Shown here piece after piece: positions 17,270 to 26,612 of a DNA stretch of 64,000 bases. This DNA is from Sphingobacteriales bacterium. Its GTDB lineage: Bacteria > Bacteroidota > Bacteroidia > Sphingobacteriales > Sphingobacteriaceae. A model generated the notes under the pieces. That model made no database searches. It saw nothing but the letters and a program-made list of their open reading frames with translations, and had not been told where the DNA came from. The translations under genes and the position numbers were made by a program. Location of the stretch: the NCBI GenBank assembly GCA_026390835.1, contig JAPLFD010000017.1, forward strand, positions 1-64,000. Direction: 5' to 3'. Positions within the stretch are counted from its first letter, which is position 1. Every line of letters starts with the position of its first letter.

Positions 17270-18538
17270 TTATTTTACGCCGTATTTTTCTTGATAACGT
17301 TTATACAATTGCTTGTGAAGATTGTCAAGGTTAATAGTTCTACCCTGTATAAAGGCGTTTTCTACTTTATTGCCTAGCATATCTAGTGCATCACCACCAG
17401 AAATAAATAAGGTAGCATCTTTACCCACTTCTAAGCTACCGGTGCTTTTATCAATTCCTAATATTTTGGCTGTATTGAGGGTAATAAGCGCCAAGGCTTG
17501 TTCTTTGCTTAAGCCATAGGCAGCCGCAGTACCCGCCTGAAAAGGCAAGCTACGTACACGGTCGACACGGTTATTCCCACCTAGTGCTACCAATACGCCT
17601 GCATCTTGTAATATTTTTGGTAATGCGTAGGGTAAGTATACGTCATCATCGTTTTTATCGGGTAATGCCTGGGTTTCGGCAATAATTACCGGAACCTGGT
17701 TTTCTTTTCACACGTCGGCTACCAAATACGCTTCACTAGCACCAACAAGTACCAGGTTTAGGCCAAATGATTTGGCAAAGTTGATAGCCTGTAACATACC
17801 CGTTGCCTGGTTTACGTTTACAAACAGCTTTTTGCTTCCATCAAACAAACCCTTTAAGGCTTCGAAACGTGCGTTGGTAACCGTAGGTTTTGTGAGTTGA
17901 GCATAAGCCTTTGCTTCGGTAAAATAGCTGTTTAGTTTATCTATGACTTTCTGTCCAGCTTCGGCAGCCGTTCCGGTACCCTGTGTGCTCGGCCAATTTA
18001 CGTGTACAGCCATATCTTTTTTGTAAGCGGCATCTTCCCAATTCCATGCATCTAGCGTCACTACCGATGATTGTCCCGGAATTAAATCGCCTAGTGGAGT
18101 TGGCTGTGCCATCAAAATGCCATTGGAACGGGTGGTTGGAATGACTTTTGAATCGGTATTAAAGGCAATAAGAGAGCGTACATGTGGATTAATTTCTCCC
18201 ACTTCGGTTCCATCATCGGTACTACGAGCACCCAATTCAATTTCTACCAAACCTAAAATGGTGTTGGGTACAATAAAGCCTGGGTATACGTGTTTCCCAC
18301 TAGCATCAATAGTATTGGCACCGGCAATGCTCGGGGCTTCTCCTTCGCCTAGGGCGGTAATTTTACCTTCATTAAAAGCAATAAAACCATTATTAATTAC
18401 CAGCCCTGTTGCCGTGTGTATGGTAGCATGGCTAATAATAATAGGCTTATTTTGCGCCTTGCTTGGTAATATGTTGGCTTGGCCGAAACAAAAGGTGCTT
18501 AACACCAGTGCGGCAAGACTTAAACTATATCTTTTCAT
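17270..18538 (-). pseudogene. Secreted amidohydrolase-family protein interrupted by an in-frame TGA
   Basis: A 423-codon frame with a single TGA at 17710-17708 (codon 277). Upstream of it the 276-aa part has a signal peptide (first about 19 residues, ending CFGQ) and the N-terminal amidohydrolase composite domain. Downstream the same frame continues without other stops (KENQVPVIIAETQALPDK, then ALGGNNRVDRV) to the C-terminal KYGVK. The downstream part keeps GSLEVGKDATLFI, typical of the family. The PGF-x-D-x-H-x-H metal motif is absent (YPGFIVPNTILG), so it may be non-catalytic even when intact. It follows the 1007-aa paralog by 19 bp. A nonsense mutation or a base-call error is the simplest reading. 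Confidence 0.8.
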
Positions 18539-18557
18539 CTCTTTTTCTCTAAATTTT

Positions 18558-21500
18558 TTATCGATTGTTGTTTACAAATTGATCTTCTTCCAAGGTTTCG
18601 CATTCGTATAAACGCTGACGTTGCATGCTTGGACGTTGGGTAGCACTACCCCCATTTTTGGCATCCATCATTTTTTGGATAATGCGTCCTTTCTCGGCGT
18701 TCATTGTTTTTAGACTTTCGGCATTCTTGTTCAAATCCCAATATTGTATGCCATCTACAAAGGTTTTTTCTGCTAAGGCATAAACAGATAATGGGTTGGC
18801 AGACCAGAGTACCAAATCGGCGTCTTTACCTGCTTTAATACTACCTACACGATTATCAATGTGCAGCATTTTAGCTGGATTTAGGGTAACCAATTTAAAA
18901 GCTTCTTCTTCGCTCATACCGCCGTAGGTAATGGCTTTACCGGCTTCTTGGTTTAACCGACGGGCCATTTCGGCATCATCGGAATTAAAGCCAGTAACTA
19001 CACCCATTTGGTGCATTAAAGCACCATTGTACGGGATGGCTTCGAGTACTTCGCTTTTGTAACTCCACCAATCGGAGAATGTAGAAGCGGCAATTCCTCT
19101 TGCAGCCATTTTATCGGCCATTTTGTAGCCTTCTAAAATGTGGGTAAAGGTGTTTATTTTAAAGCCCATAGAATCGGCAACGTGCATGAGCATGTTAATT
19201 TCCGATTGTACATAAGAGTGGCATGTGATGAATCGTTTTTGATTTAAAATTTCTACCAAGGCATCTAATTCTAAATCTCTACGAACCGTATTTCCTTTTA
19301 CAGCACGTGCTGCTTCGTATTCTTTAGCACGGGTAAAGGCATCTACATATACTTGCTCTACTCCCATACGGCTTTGTGGGAAACGACTGGCATTGGATGG
19401 GAAACTAGATGAATTACTTTGTTTCACATTCTCACCCAAGGCAAATTTGATGAAGCCATCACTTCCTTCAAATTTTAATTCTTCTGGCGTTTTACCCCAA
19501 CGTAATTTAAGTATCTGAGTTTGTCCACCAATGGCATTGGCCGATCCGTGTAAAATATGAGAGGTAGTTACCCCACCGGCTAATTGGCGGTATATGTTTA
19601 CATCTTCTGAGTTGATGATATCGGCAATGCGCACTTCTGAAGTTACCGATTGTGCTCCTTCATTAATACCCCCCGATCCAGCAATGTGAGAGTGTTCGTC
19701 AACAATACCTGGGGTTAATTGTTTGCCTGTAGCATCAATTACTTTGGCGGTACCGGCCGCTAGGTTTTTTCCGATGGCTTTAATTTTTCCATTTTCAATC
19801 AGTACGTCGGTATTTGGTAAAATACCTTCTTTTTCATTGGTCCAAACCGTTGCATTTTTAAACAATACGGTTTCTGCTTTTGGCGCTTCGGTATAACCGA
19901 AAGCGGTAAACGGATAAATAATGGCTCCCGTTGTGTTTGCAGCTTTAGGGGTTTCTTTTTTAGGTGCGTCGGCTGTTTTAGCAGCTTCTTGGAAAGTAGC
20001 CGTCCATTTAGACGAACTACCATCGGCGGTAATAGCCTCACCTTTAAAACTTACTGGTGCTACCGAAGTAATGTAACCGCTCAGGCGAACATAGCCTGAA
20101 GGATTTTTCTTCAGATCGAAATAAAGATTTAACAAATCGCCGTTGCGGCTAAAGGTGGCTTTAGTTTTTAAACTATCAGCTCCTTGACGCTCTATACTTA
20201 CATCGTATGCATTGGCGGTGCCGGCTACTTTTAGTTTTAACTCTCCTATACCGCCTAAGCTAAGTGCATAGGTGCCACGTAAATCTTTCACATCCATTTT
20301 AGAAACTACAAACTGACGACCTTCCACCCAGTTTTCGTAAATGGCGCTTTCTTTTTTAAACACCACATCGGAGGTGATAATAAAGTTGGCCAATTTACCT
20401 GGTGCTAGGCTACCTACCTGATCGGCTACGCCCAATAAGCTAGCCGGTACTTCGGTAAGAGATTTTAAGGCTTGTTTTTCACTTAAGCCATTATCAATAG
20501 CGGTGCGAATATTTGCCATGAAATCTTTGCTACTTTCTAAACCGTATGAGGTAATGGCAAAGCGAACACCCGCTTTTTCTAAAGCTGCTAGGTTGCTTGG
20601 CGCCAATTCCCAATCTTTCAATTGGCTTAAGCTGATGTTACGAGCATCTACGGGATTTTCTACATCATATGGTTTTGGAAAGGTTACTGGAACGATGAAA
20701 CTACCGCCGGTTGCTTTAATAGCGGCTATGCGTTGGTATTCTTTTCCGTCGGTTTTAAAGATGAATTGTTTGCCAAATTCGTCACCAATTTTATCAGCTC
20801 TTAATACGCTTAAGGCATCGTTAACCTCAAATAGTTGAGGGAGACTTTGCGTTTTATTAAATTCGTCTAAAGAGATATTAAACTCTTCTTTCTGATTTTT
20901 ATACCATTGCGCATCGAAATAGGTTTGGCGCAACAAGGATATAGATCCCATTAATGATGAGGGATAATTGTTATTAGAGCTACCTTTATTAAAAGAGTAT
21001 TGCGCAGCGGCTATATCTTTAAGAAACACAGTATTTTCTTTTTCATCGTTAAGGCTAACCACGGCAGAGGTGCCACGAGCAATACCATCTCTATTGATGG
21101 CCTGTACAGCTCCAAATCCGTTTTTCTTTAATTCCTCAGCTTTCTTCGCATCTACGGCAAACATAGATTTTACAGCTATTTCGGGTCTGATGGCTTCGTT
21201 CCAATTGTAGGCCCCAACTTTGGTGCTGGTAAAAACTGTAGAACGCCCCTGGCCTCTAAATCCACCTTGTGGGCGGCTAGCTTCGGAGAGACCATAACTA
21301 CTAAAGGCATCGATAAATGAAGGGTAAATAAATTTCCCTTTCAAATCAATTACAACATAACCTTTTGGAATGGTTAAGTTTGGACCAACGGCCTCAATTT
21401 TACGATTCTTTACCAATAACGTTCCGTTGCTAATGGTTTGATCGGCATGGACCACAATGGTAGCGTTGGTAAATGCATACAAGCCTGGGCGCTTATCCCA

Positions 21501-21581
21501 CGACCCATTTACCGGGTAAGTTTCTTGCGCCATGGCTGTAAAACCTGTTAGGAGCAAACAAAAGAGTACGAGTTTTTTCAT
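18558..21581 (-). CDS. Large secreted protein with two amidohydrolase-like domains
   Basis: A 1007-aa exported protein: signal peptide MKKLVLFCLLLTGFTAMAQ, a first amidohydrolase-like domain (about 30-430), a linker with a small beta-rich segment (about 450-560), and a second domain (about 570-985). The second domain has the metal-binding DEHSHIAGSGG near residue 628, a later TSHILHGSANAIGGQ and a FNSDDAEMARRLNQEAG block, as in imidazolonepropionase-type amidohydrolases. The first has FIDAFSSYG at the equivalent place and lacks the HxH. Substrate unknown. It is the first gene of a two-gene unit with the downstream interrupted paralog. Confidence 0.85.
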   Translation of the reverse strand: MKKLVLFCLLLTGFTAMAQETYPVNGSWDKRPGLYAFTNATIVVHADQTISNGTLLVKNRKIEAVGPNLTIPKGYVVIDLKGKFIYPSFIDAFSSYGLSEASRPQGGFRGQGRSTVFTSTKVGAYNWNEAIRPEIAVKSMFAVDAKKAEELKKNGFGAVQAINRDGIARGTSAVVSLNDEKENTVFLKDIAAAQYSFNKGSSNNNYPSSLMGSISLLRQTYFDAQWYKNQKEEFNISLDEFNKTQSLPQLFEVNDALSVLRADKIGDEFGKQFIFKTDGKEYQRIAAIKATGGSFIVPVTFPKPYDVENPVDARNISLSQLKDWELAPSNLAALEKAGVRFAITSYGLESSKDFMANIRTAIDNGLSEKQALKSLTEVPASLLGVADQVGSLAPGKLANFIITSDVVFKKESAIYENWVEGRQFVVSKMDVKDLRGTYALSLGGIGELKLKVAGTANAYDVSIERQGADSLKTKATFSRNGDLLNLYFDLKKNPSGYVRLSGYITSVAPVSFKGEAITADGSSSKWTATFQEAAKTADAPKKETPKAANTTGAIIYPFTAFGYTEAPKAETVLFKNATVWTNEKEGILPNTDVLIENGKIKAIGKNLAAGTAKVIDATGKQLTPGIVDEHSHIAGSGGINEGAQSVTSEVRIADIINSEDVNIYRQLAGGVTTSHILHGSANAIGGQTQILKLRWGKTPEELKFEGSDGFIKFALGENVKQSNSSSFPSNASRFPQSRMGVEQVYVDAFTRAKEYEAARAVKGNTVRRDLELDALVEILNQKRFITCHSYVQSEINMLMHVADSMGFKINTFTHILEGYKMADKMAARGIAASTFSDWWSYKSEVLEAIPYNGALMHQMGVVTGFNSDDAEMARRLNQEAGKAITYGGMSEEEAFKLVTLNPAKMLHIDNRVGSIKAGKDADLVLWSANPLSVYALAEKTFVDGIQYWDLNKNAESLKTMNAEKGRIIQKMMDAKNGGSATQRPSMQRQRLYECETLEEDQFVNNNR

Positions 21582-21737
21582 GTGTTATTTTTTAATTTTT
21601 TCGAATGTTTAAATTAGCGATTCTGCTATTTGGGAATAACTTTTCGAGGTAATTTTGCTGTTACACCGAGTAAAGAAATTATCTTCCATTATTTCGCAAA
21701 TAATTCACGTAATTTGAATACACAAAATAGAAAAAAT

Positions 21738-22178
21738 ATGTATTCATTTCTTTTAAAATTTCACTCGGGTTTTAGATACGTGGTATTAGCCCTGGTGCTA
21801 TTGGCTATTGTTCAGGCATTGGCCGGCTGGTTGGGTAAAAAAGAGTTTACCGAAGGCAATCGTAAAGTGGCTTTATTTGCCATGATTTCTGCACATACGC
21901 AATTGCTATTGGGTTTGGCGCTGTTTTATTTCAGCCCATTGGTGCAATTTTCTGCAGCAGCCATGAAAAATAATAACTTACGTTATTGGACTGTAGAGCA
22001 TAGCGTGATGATGCTGTTTTCTTTGGTATTAATTACCATAGGCCATGGCCGTGCCAAACGTGCAGCCGAAGCTGCTAATAAACACCGTGCCATTCTACTT
22101 TTTTACGGATTAGCTTTGGTAGTTGTTATGGTTGCTATTATGCTAAGTGGTCGCGGTTTATTTGGCTCCGCTGCTTAA
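21738..22178 (+). CDS. Small four-helix membrane protein, cytochrome b-like annotation in relatives
   Basis: A 146-aa integral membrane protein with four predicted helices (about residues 10-30, 45-68, 85-105, 118-140). Histidines that could bind haem are present (H9, and those in MISAHTQ, EHSVMM, IGHGR). Related Pedobacter proteins are often labelled cytochrome B, but I see no decisive motif, so its function is unproven. The frame is open from 21630, yet the MYSFLLKFHSGFRY start at 21738 is the natural one: the upstream 36 residues are non-conserved and AT-rich. hflX follows after 58 bp. Confidence 0.75.
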   Translation: MYSFLLKFHSGFRYVVLALVLLAIVQALAGWLGKKEFTEGNRKVALFAMISAHTQLLLGLALFYFSPLVQFSAAAMKNNNLRYWTVEHSVMMLFSLVLITIGHGRAKRAAEAANKHRAILLFYGLALVVVMVAIMLSGRGLFGSAA

Positions 22179-22236
22179 CTAAATCCACCAATTCCCACCA
22201 AAAAAGCCTCGTAAATTGGTATCTTTGCTCATCTAA

Positions 22237-23415
22237 ATGGCAAAACAAAAATTTTACGACACCGCAATAAAACCGGAACGGGCTGTTTTGGTGGGAATTA
22301 TTACACCCGGCCAAAGCGATGCGCAAACTCGGGAGTACCTGGAGGAACTCGAGTTTTTGGTAGCAACGGCTGGTGGCGAAACCATATATTCTTTCACTCA
22401 ACGCATGCAAAGGCCCGATCGGGCAACCTTTGTGGGTACAGGCAAGCTGGAAGAAATTAAGGATTATATTAAAGCCGAAGAAATAGACATCGTGGTGTTT
22501 GACGATGAGCTTTCACCTTCTCAATTGCGCAACATTGAAAACGAGTTGCAAATCAAAATCTTAGATCGCAGTAATCTCATTCTTGATATTTTTGCCAAAA
22601 GGGCCCAAACATCGCAAGCGAAAACGCAGGTAGAATTGGCCCAATTGCAATACATGTTACCCCGATTAACCCGACTTTGGACTCACTTGGAGCGCCAAAA
22701 AGGAGGTATTGGTATGCGTGGTCCCGGTGAAACCCAAATTGAAACCGATAGACGGATTATTCTCAATAAAATCTCCTTGCTGAAAGAGCGTTTGGACGAA
22801 ATTGATAAACAAAATGCAACGCAGCGAAAAAACCGCCATCAATTGGTTCGGGTGGCTTTGGTGGGCTATACCAATGTGGGTAAATCTACCATTATGAACA
22901 TGCTCTCCAAATCGGAGGTGTTTGCAGAAAATAAATTGTTTGCCACACTAGATACCACGGTACGCAAGGTGGTAATAGATAATTTGCCTTTCTTGCTTTC
23001 AGACACAGTAGGGTTTATTCGCAAATTACCACATCATTTGGTGGAGTGTTTTAAATCGACTTTAGATGAAGTACGTGAGGCCGATATTTTAATTCATGTG
23101 GTTGATATTTCGCACCCTAACTTTGAAGATCACATGAATACGGTGAACGAAACACTTAAAGAATTGGGCGCTATTGATAAAGAAATAATTACAGTGTTTA
23201 ATAAAATTGATGCTTACCAAAATCTCGAAAAAGAAAACGATGAGCCCATCACTTTAGCCGATTTTGAGCATAGTTGGATGGCTAAAAACAGCAACCCGGC
23301 TTTATTTATTTCGGCCACCAAAAAGGAAAACCTAGAACAATTTAGAACGCTTTTGTACGATCGCATAAAAAATATTCATACACAGCGCTACCCGTTTGAT
23401 AAGCTCTTGTATTAA
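22237..23415 (+). CDS. hflX: GTPase HflX
   Basis: A ribosome-associated GTPase that splits stalled or stress-arrested ribosomes. The 392-aa protein has the HflX N-terminal domain, the glycine-rich linker KGGIGMRGPGETQIETDRR (about 155-173) and a GTPase domain with the P-loop GYTNVGKS at 210-217, DTVGF (G3) and NKID (G4). rbfA, another ribosome factor, follows 28 bp later. Confidence 0.95.
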   Translation: MAKQKFYDTAIKPERAVLVGIITPGQSDAQTREYLEELEFLVATAGGETIYSFTQRMQRPDRATFVGTGKLEEIKDYIKAEEIDIVVFDDELSPSQLRNIENELQIKILDRSNLILDIFAKRAQTSQAKTQVELAQLQYMLPRLTRLWTHLERQKGGIGMRGPGETQIETDRRIILNKISLLKERLDEIDKQNATQRKNRHQLVRVALVGYTNVGKSTIMNMLSKSEVFAENKLFATLDTTVRKVVIDNLPFLLSDTVGFIRKLPHHLVECFKSTLDEVREADILIHVVDISHPNFEDHMNTVNETLKELGAIDKEIITVFNKIDAYQNLEKENDEPITLADFEHSWMAKNSNPALFISATKKENLEQFRTLLYDRIKNIHTQRYPFDKLLY

Positions 23416-23443
23416 TTATAAATTAGCACTATAAAAAGCCAGC

Positions 23444-23815
23444 ATGGAAAGTAAACGTCAACAGAAATTTGCCGGAGTTATTCAGCAAGATTTAGCCGAA
23501 ATATTTCAACGAGAGGGCATGAACTTTTTGCCCAATACGTTGGTAACCATTACCAAAGTGCGTGTAACGCCCGATTTAGCAATTGCTCGGGTTTTTTTAA
23601 GCTTTTTTAATAGTACCGATGCCGCTGCTTCTTTAAGTTCGGTGAAAGCCCATGCCAGCGAAATACGCTATAAATTGGGCGCAAAAATTAAAAACCAAGT
23701 GCGTGTTGTGCCGCAATTGGAATTTTTTGTTGACGATACCAACGACTACGTAGAAAAAATGGATCAGCTTTTTGATCAGATAAGCAAAGAGCCCCGACAA
23801 GAAGATATTGATTAG
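23444..23815 (+). CDS. rbfA: Ribosome-binding factor A
   Basis: A 30S maturation factor acting near the 5' end of 16S rRNA. The 123-aa KH-like protein starts MESKRQQKFAGVIQQDLAEI and has the family block LVTITKVRVTPDLAIARVF; the C-terminal FFVDDTNDYVEKMDQLFDQI is also standard. Co-oriented with hflX. The next gene, a secreted protein, starts 29 bp later without a clear promoter. Confidence 0.93.
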   Translation: MESKRQQKFAGVIQQDLAEIFQREGMNFLPNTLVTITKVRVTPDLAIARVFLSFFNSTDAAASLSSVKAHASEIRYKLGAKIKNQVRVVPQLEFFVDDTNDYVEKMDQLFDQISKEPRQEDID

Positions 23816-23844
23816 CAAACAACGAACCTGTTATTTTCTGCATC

Positions 23845-24507
23845 ATGATTAAAAAATATTTACTTTTTATTGGAATGTGCATGGCCATGCAGCTACATGC
23901 ACAAACCGGCATTGGTACCACTACACCCGATGCTTCTGCAAAGCTTGAAATTTTTTCTACGGATAAAGGCTTACTTATACCCCGTATGACTTTAGCCCAA
24001 CGAACGGCTATTACCTCTCCCGCTAATGGCCTATTGGTATATCAAACTGACGGCGTAATAGGGGTTTATGTGAATTCAGGCACATCGGCATCACCAGCTT
24101 GGCTACGGGTGAATACAAATTGGACTCGTACAGGCAATGATATCGCTTATACCACGGGCAATATCTCTACCACGGGAACATTAACAGGGGGTAATTCAAG
24201 TACCTCTTCCATATCTGGATTTGCAGCGAATGTGGCAACTATCTCAGCTAATTATTCAATCACTGCTGCTGACAATGGCAAAGTGATACAGTCTACGGGC
24301 GGCACAGCGATCTCGGTAGCTATACCAACAGGATTACCCACTGGCTTTAATTGCACCGTGGTGCAAATGGGGGCTGGTCAAATTACTTTTACCGGAACGT
24401 ATTTGAACAGAACAGGTTTTAATAAATCAGCCAGTCAGTATTCAGTAGTGAGCATTTTACATTTAGGAAGTAATAGTATTATTGTTACAGGCGAAATGAG
24501 TAACTAA
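23845..24507 (+). CDS. Secreted protein with TGIGTTTPDASAKLEI-type N-terminus
   Basis: A 220-aa exported protein: signal peptide of about 20 residues ending LHAQ, then TGIGTTTPDASAKLEI and GLLIPRMTLAQRTAI. This N-terminal pattern is common in Bacteroidota surface and fibre-like proteins, some of which resemble the head-binding part of tail fibres. The rest is Ser/Thr/Gly-rich beta sequence without a domain I can name. It is 1 bp upstream of the LamG gene and so translationally linked to it. The two probably form one surface structure, but the role is unknown. Confidence 0.7.
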   Translation: MIKKYLLFIGMCMAMQLHAQTGIGTTTPDASAKLEIFSTDKGLLIPRMTLAQRTAITSPANGLLVYQTDGVIGVYVNSGTSASPAWLRVNTNWTRTGNDIAYTTGNISTTGTLTGGNSSTSSISGFAANVATISANYSITAADNGKVIQSTGGTAISVAIPTGLPTGFNCTVVQMGAGQITFTGTYLNRTGFNKSASQYSVVSILHLGSNSIIVTGEMSN

Positions 24508-24508
24508 G

Positions 24509-26428
24509 ATGTATCGACTATTTTTACTTTTTTTTCTATACTCCCTAAATGCTTGGTCGCAAATAAGCCTACCTATTCAGCAATCCTTATTGCCCAAAAA
24601 TAGTCTGGTTGTCAATTATGATTTTTCAAAATCAGCTACTTTCACAAGAGGAGGTACCACAGTGACAAATATAGCCGGAACTGCATCTGGTAATGCGTCC
24701 ATCGTAAATAGCCCTATTTTTATGAATTCGCTGGGCTTTGTTTCTCTTAATGGAACCAATCAATATGTAGTTACACCCAATATTAGGACTTATTTTAAAA
24801 CGGTTAATACAAGTATCCAAACAAGTTTTACCATGAGTTTTTGGGTCTATCCTACAGCTGCATCGGGTAATTTGGTTTATGAGTTAGATTCACAGACACC
24901 TAATTTTGCCTGGAATGCCTCTACTATTGAAATTGTAAATGGTTATGTGAAATACCGTGTTTGGAATGGACCAGCTATAACTTCAACTTCAACAGTGAAC
25001 TTAAATCAATGGTATCATATTGCCATGGTATATAATGGAGCATCCTTAAAAGGATATATCAATGGTGTTTTACAAGGCACACAAACAACTGCAAGAATCA
25101 TTCCTACGTCTGGCCAATTTTATGCTATTGGGGCAGGGGGAGATCAAAATTTGGGCACAAGTGCCTATGGGAAATTCAATTTAGCCCAATTCAAAATTCA
25201 TAATTTACCGTTTAGTGATAAAGATATTTTACAGGATTATGAATCAAGAAAAGATGAGTTTGATTATACCATACATAGCCCATCAACCAATTCAAGTCCG
25301 ACGTATTGGAGTATATCAAGTGCCTGGAATAATTCAACCGGGAGTTCTGGTGCATCTGATGCTTTTGGCGTATCCCATTTTACACCTTGGTTGAACTCTG
25401 ATTTAGGATGGGCAGCACAAACACTTGATGCCAATCAATTTATTACCTTAAATTATGATCAGCCCGCTTATATAAAAGGGGTGGTAATTCAACCTAGAGC
25501 AAATTCAGGAAATCAATTTGTAACTAGAGTACATGTTGAGACTAGCTTGACTGGTGCTGCCCCCTGGAATAGGGTTGTAAGTAATGTACCTATAAGTACT
25601 TCTATTAGTGATGATGCTCGTGTACTTTTCCCTAGTAGTGTTTTTGCTAAATTTGTTAAAGTTATACCCGTTTTATGGACAAATCACATTACTATGCGAA
25701 TGGGGATCTTGGTTAAGCCTACTAATCCAATAACAGATGGATTAGTACTTAATTTAGATGCTGCTAATAGTAGATCTTATATTGGCTCGGGAAGTACCTG
25801 GTCCGATTTATCTACGAGTAATAATCACGCAGCCTTGCCTGTTACCCCAACTTACAATGGATCTAACAGCCTTGTTTTCAATGGTACAACTCATTATGGA
25901 AGTATTCCTTCTATAAGCGGAGTTACTGATTTTACAAACACGCAGAAATATAGTATTGAAGTATGGTTTAATCCTTCAGCTGGTCAAGTAAATTCAGGTG
26001 AAGCAGAATTGCTTGAAAAATGGAATAAAAACAACGAATCTAGATATCCTTTTACAATAAGATACAACGAAGGTACAAGTAGTATGAGTGTAGCATGTTA
26101 TGACGGAACTACTTATAAGTTTGTTACTGTCACCGGTTTTCCCGTTAATACCTGGAAACAATTAGTAGGAGTATTTGATTTTGTTAACAAAACGCTTACA
26201 GTATACAGGGATGGGGTCTCTGTAGGAAGTACAAGTTTAGCCGGTATTAATCAAGTAAGTAACACAAGTCCAATTGCCATTGCGACCAGACTTACTTCGA
26301 CTGGTACAGCTCAGTCTAATATTATGTTTAAAGGATCTATTGGCGCCATAAGAATTTATAATACCGCTTTATCTTCAGCTCAAATTGAACAAAATTATAA
26401 TGAATATAAATTTAGATATGGGTTATAA
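24509..26428 (+). CDS. Secreted LamG-discoidin-LamG protein
   Basis: A 639-aa protein with a signal peptide ending near LNAWSQ (about residue 17). I read three jelly-roll modules: a LamG/concanavalin-like domain (about 25-245; FTMSFWVYPTAASGN, WYHIAMVYNGASLKGYINGV), a discoidin/F5-8C-like domain (about 255-410; QFITLNYDQPAYIKGVVIQP, AKFVKVIPVLW) and a second LamG (about 412-639; YSIEVWFNPSAGQ, LTVYRDGVSVGS). Such modules bind glycans or proteins, so adhesion or polymer binding is likely. There is no T9SS sorting domain that I can recognise. Codon use looks more AT-rich than the neighbours, suggesting a mobile accessory cassette. Confidence 0.8.
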   Translation: MYRLFLLFFLYSLNAWSQISLPIQQSLLPKNSLVVNYDFSKSATFTRGGTTVTNIAGTASGNASIVNSPIFMNSLGFVSLNGTNQYVVTPNIRTYFKTVNTSIQTSFTMSFWVYPTAASGNLVYELDSQTPNFAWNASTIEIVNGYVKYRVWNGPAITSTSTVNLNQWYHIAMVYNGASLKGYINGVLQGTQTTARIIPTSGQFYAIGAGGDQNLGTSAYGKFNLAQFKIHNLPFSDKDILQDYESRKDEFDYTIHSPSTNSSPTYWSISSAWNNSTGSSGASDAFGVSHFTPWLNSDLGWAAQTLDANQFITLNYDQPAYIKGVVIQPRANSGNQFVTRVHVETSLTGAAPWNRVVSNVPISTSISDDARVLFPSSVFAKFVKVIPVLWTNHITMRMGILVKPTNPITDGLVLNLDAANSRSYIGSGSTWSDLSTSNNHAALPVTPTYNGSNSLVFNGTTHYGSIPSISGVTDFTNTQKYSIEVWFNPSAGQVNSGEAELLEKWNKNNESRYPFTIRYNEGTSSMSVACYDGTTYKFVTVTGFPVNTWKQLVGVFDFVNKTLTVYRDGVSVGSTSLAGINQVSNTSPIAIATRLTSTGTAQSNIMFKGSIGAIRIYNTALSSAQIEQNYNEYKFRYGL

Positions 26429-26579
26429 AATATATTTACTTCTCGTTTTTAGTTGTTTGAGTTTTATTACTCAAGCTCAAACCGGCATAGGTACCACCAA
26501 TCTACGGTTTTACAGAATTACGTTAATGGTCGGACCTGGTTATACTAATAATTTCATTTCTATTGAACGCTTGTTATAA
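26418..26579 (+). pseudogene. Truncated paralog of the TGIGTT secreted protein
   Basis: The frame opens MGYKIYLLLVFSCLSFITQ followed by AQTGIGTTN: a signal peptide and the exact junction found in the 220-aa protein at 23845. It then turns into unrelated sequence and stops after 53 residues. It overlaps the end of the LamG gene by 11 bp. The likely history is a deletion that removed most of a second copy; a genuine small secreted peptide cannot be excluded. Confidence 0.55.
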
Positions 26580-26612
26580 ACGCCAGGTTCTTCTAAACTA
26601 TGCTACCCATCC

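Noticed and set aside
17708-17710. TGA as selenocysteine or recoded codon
   Set aside because: The aligned position looks like leucine, not cysteine or selenocysteine, and no bacterial SECIS hairpin follows it.
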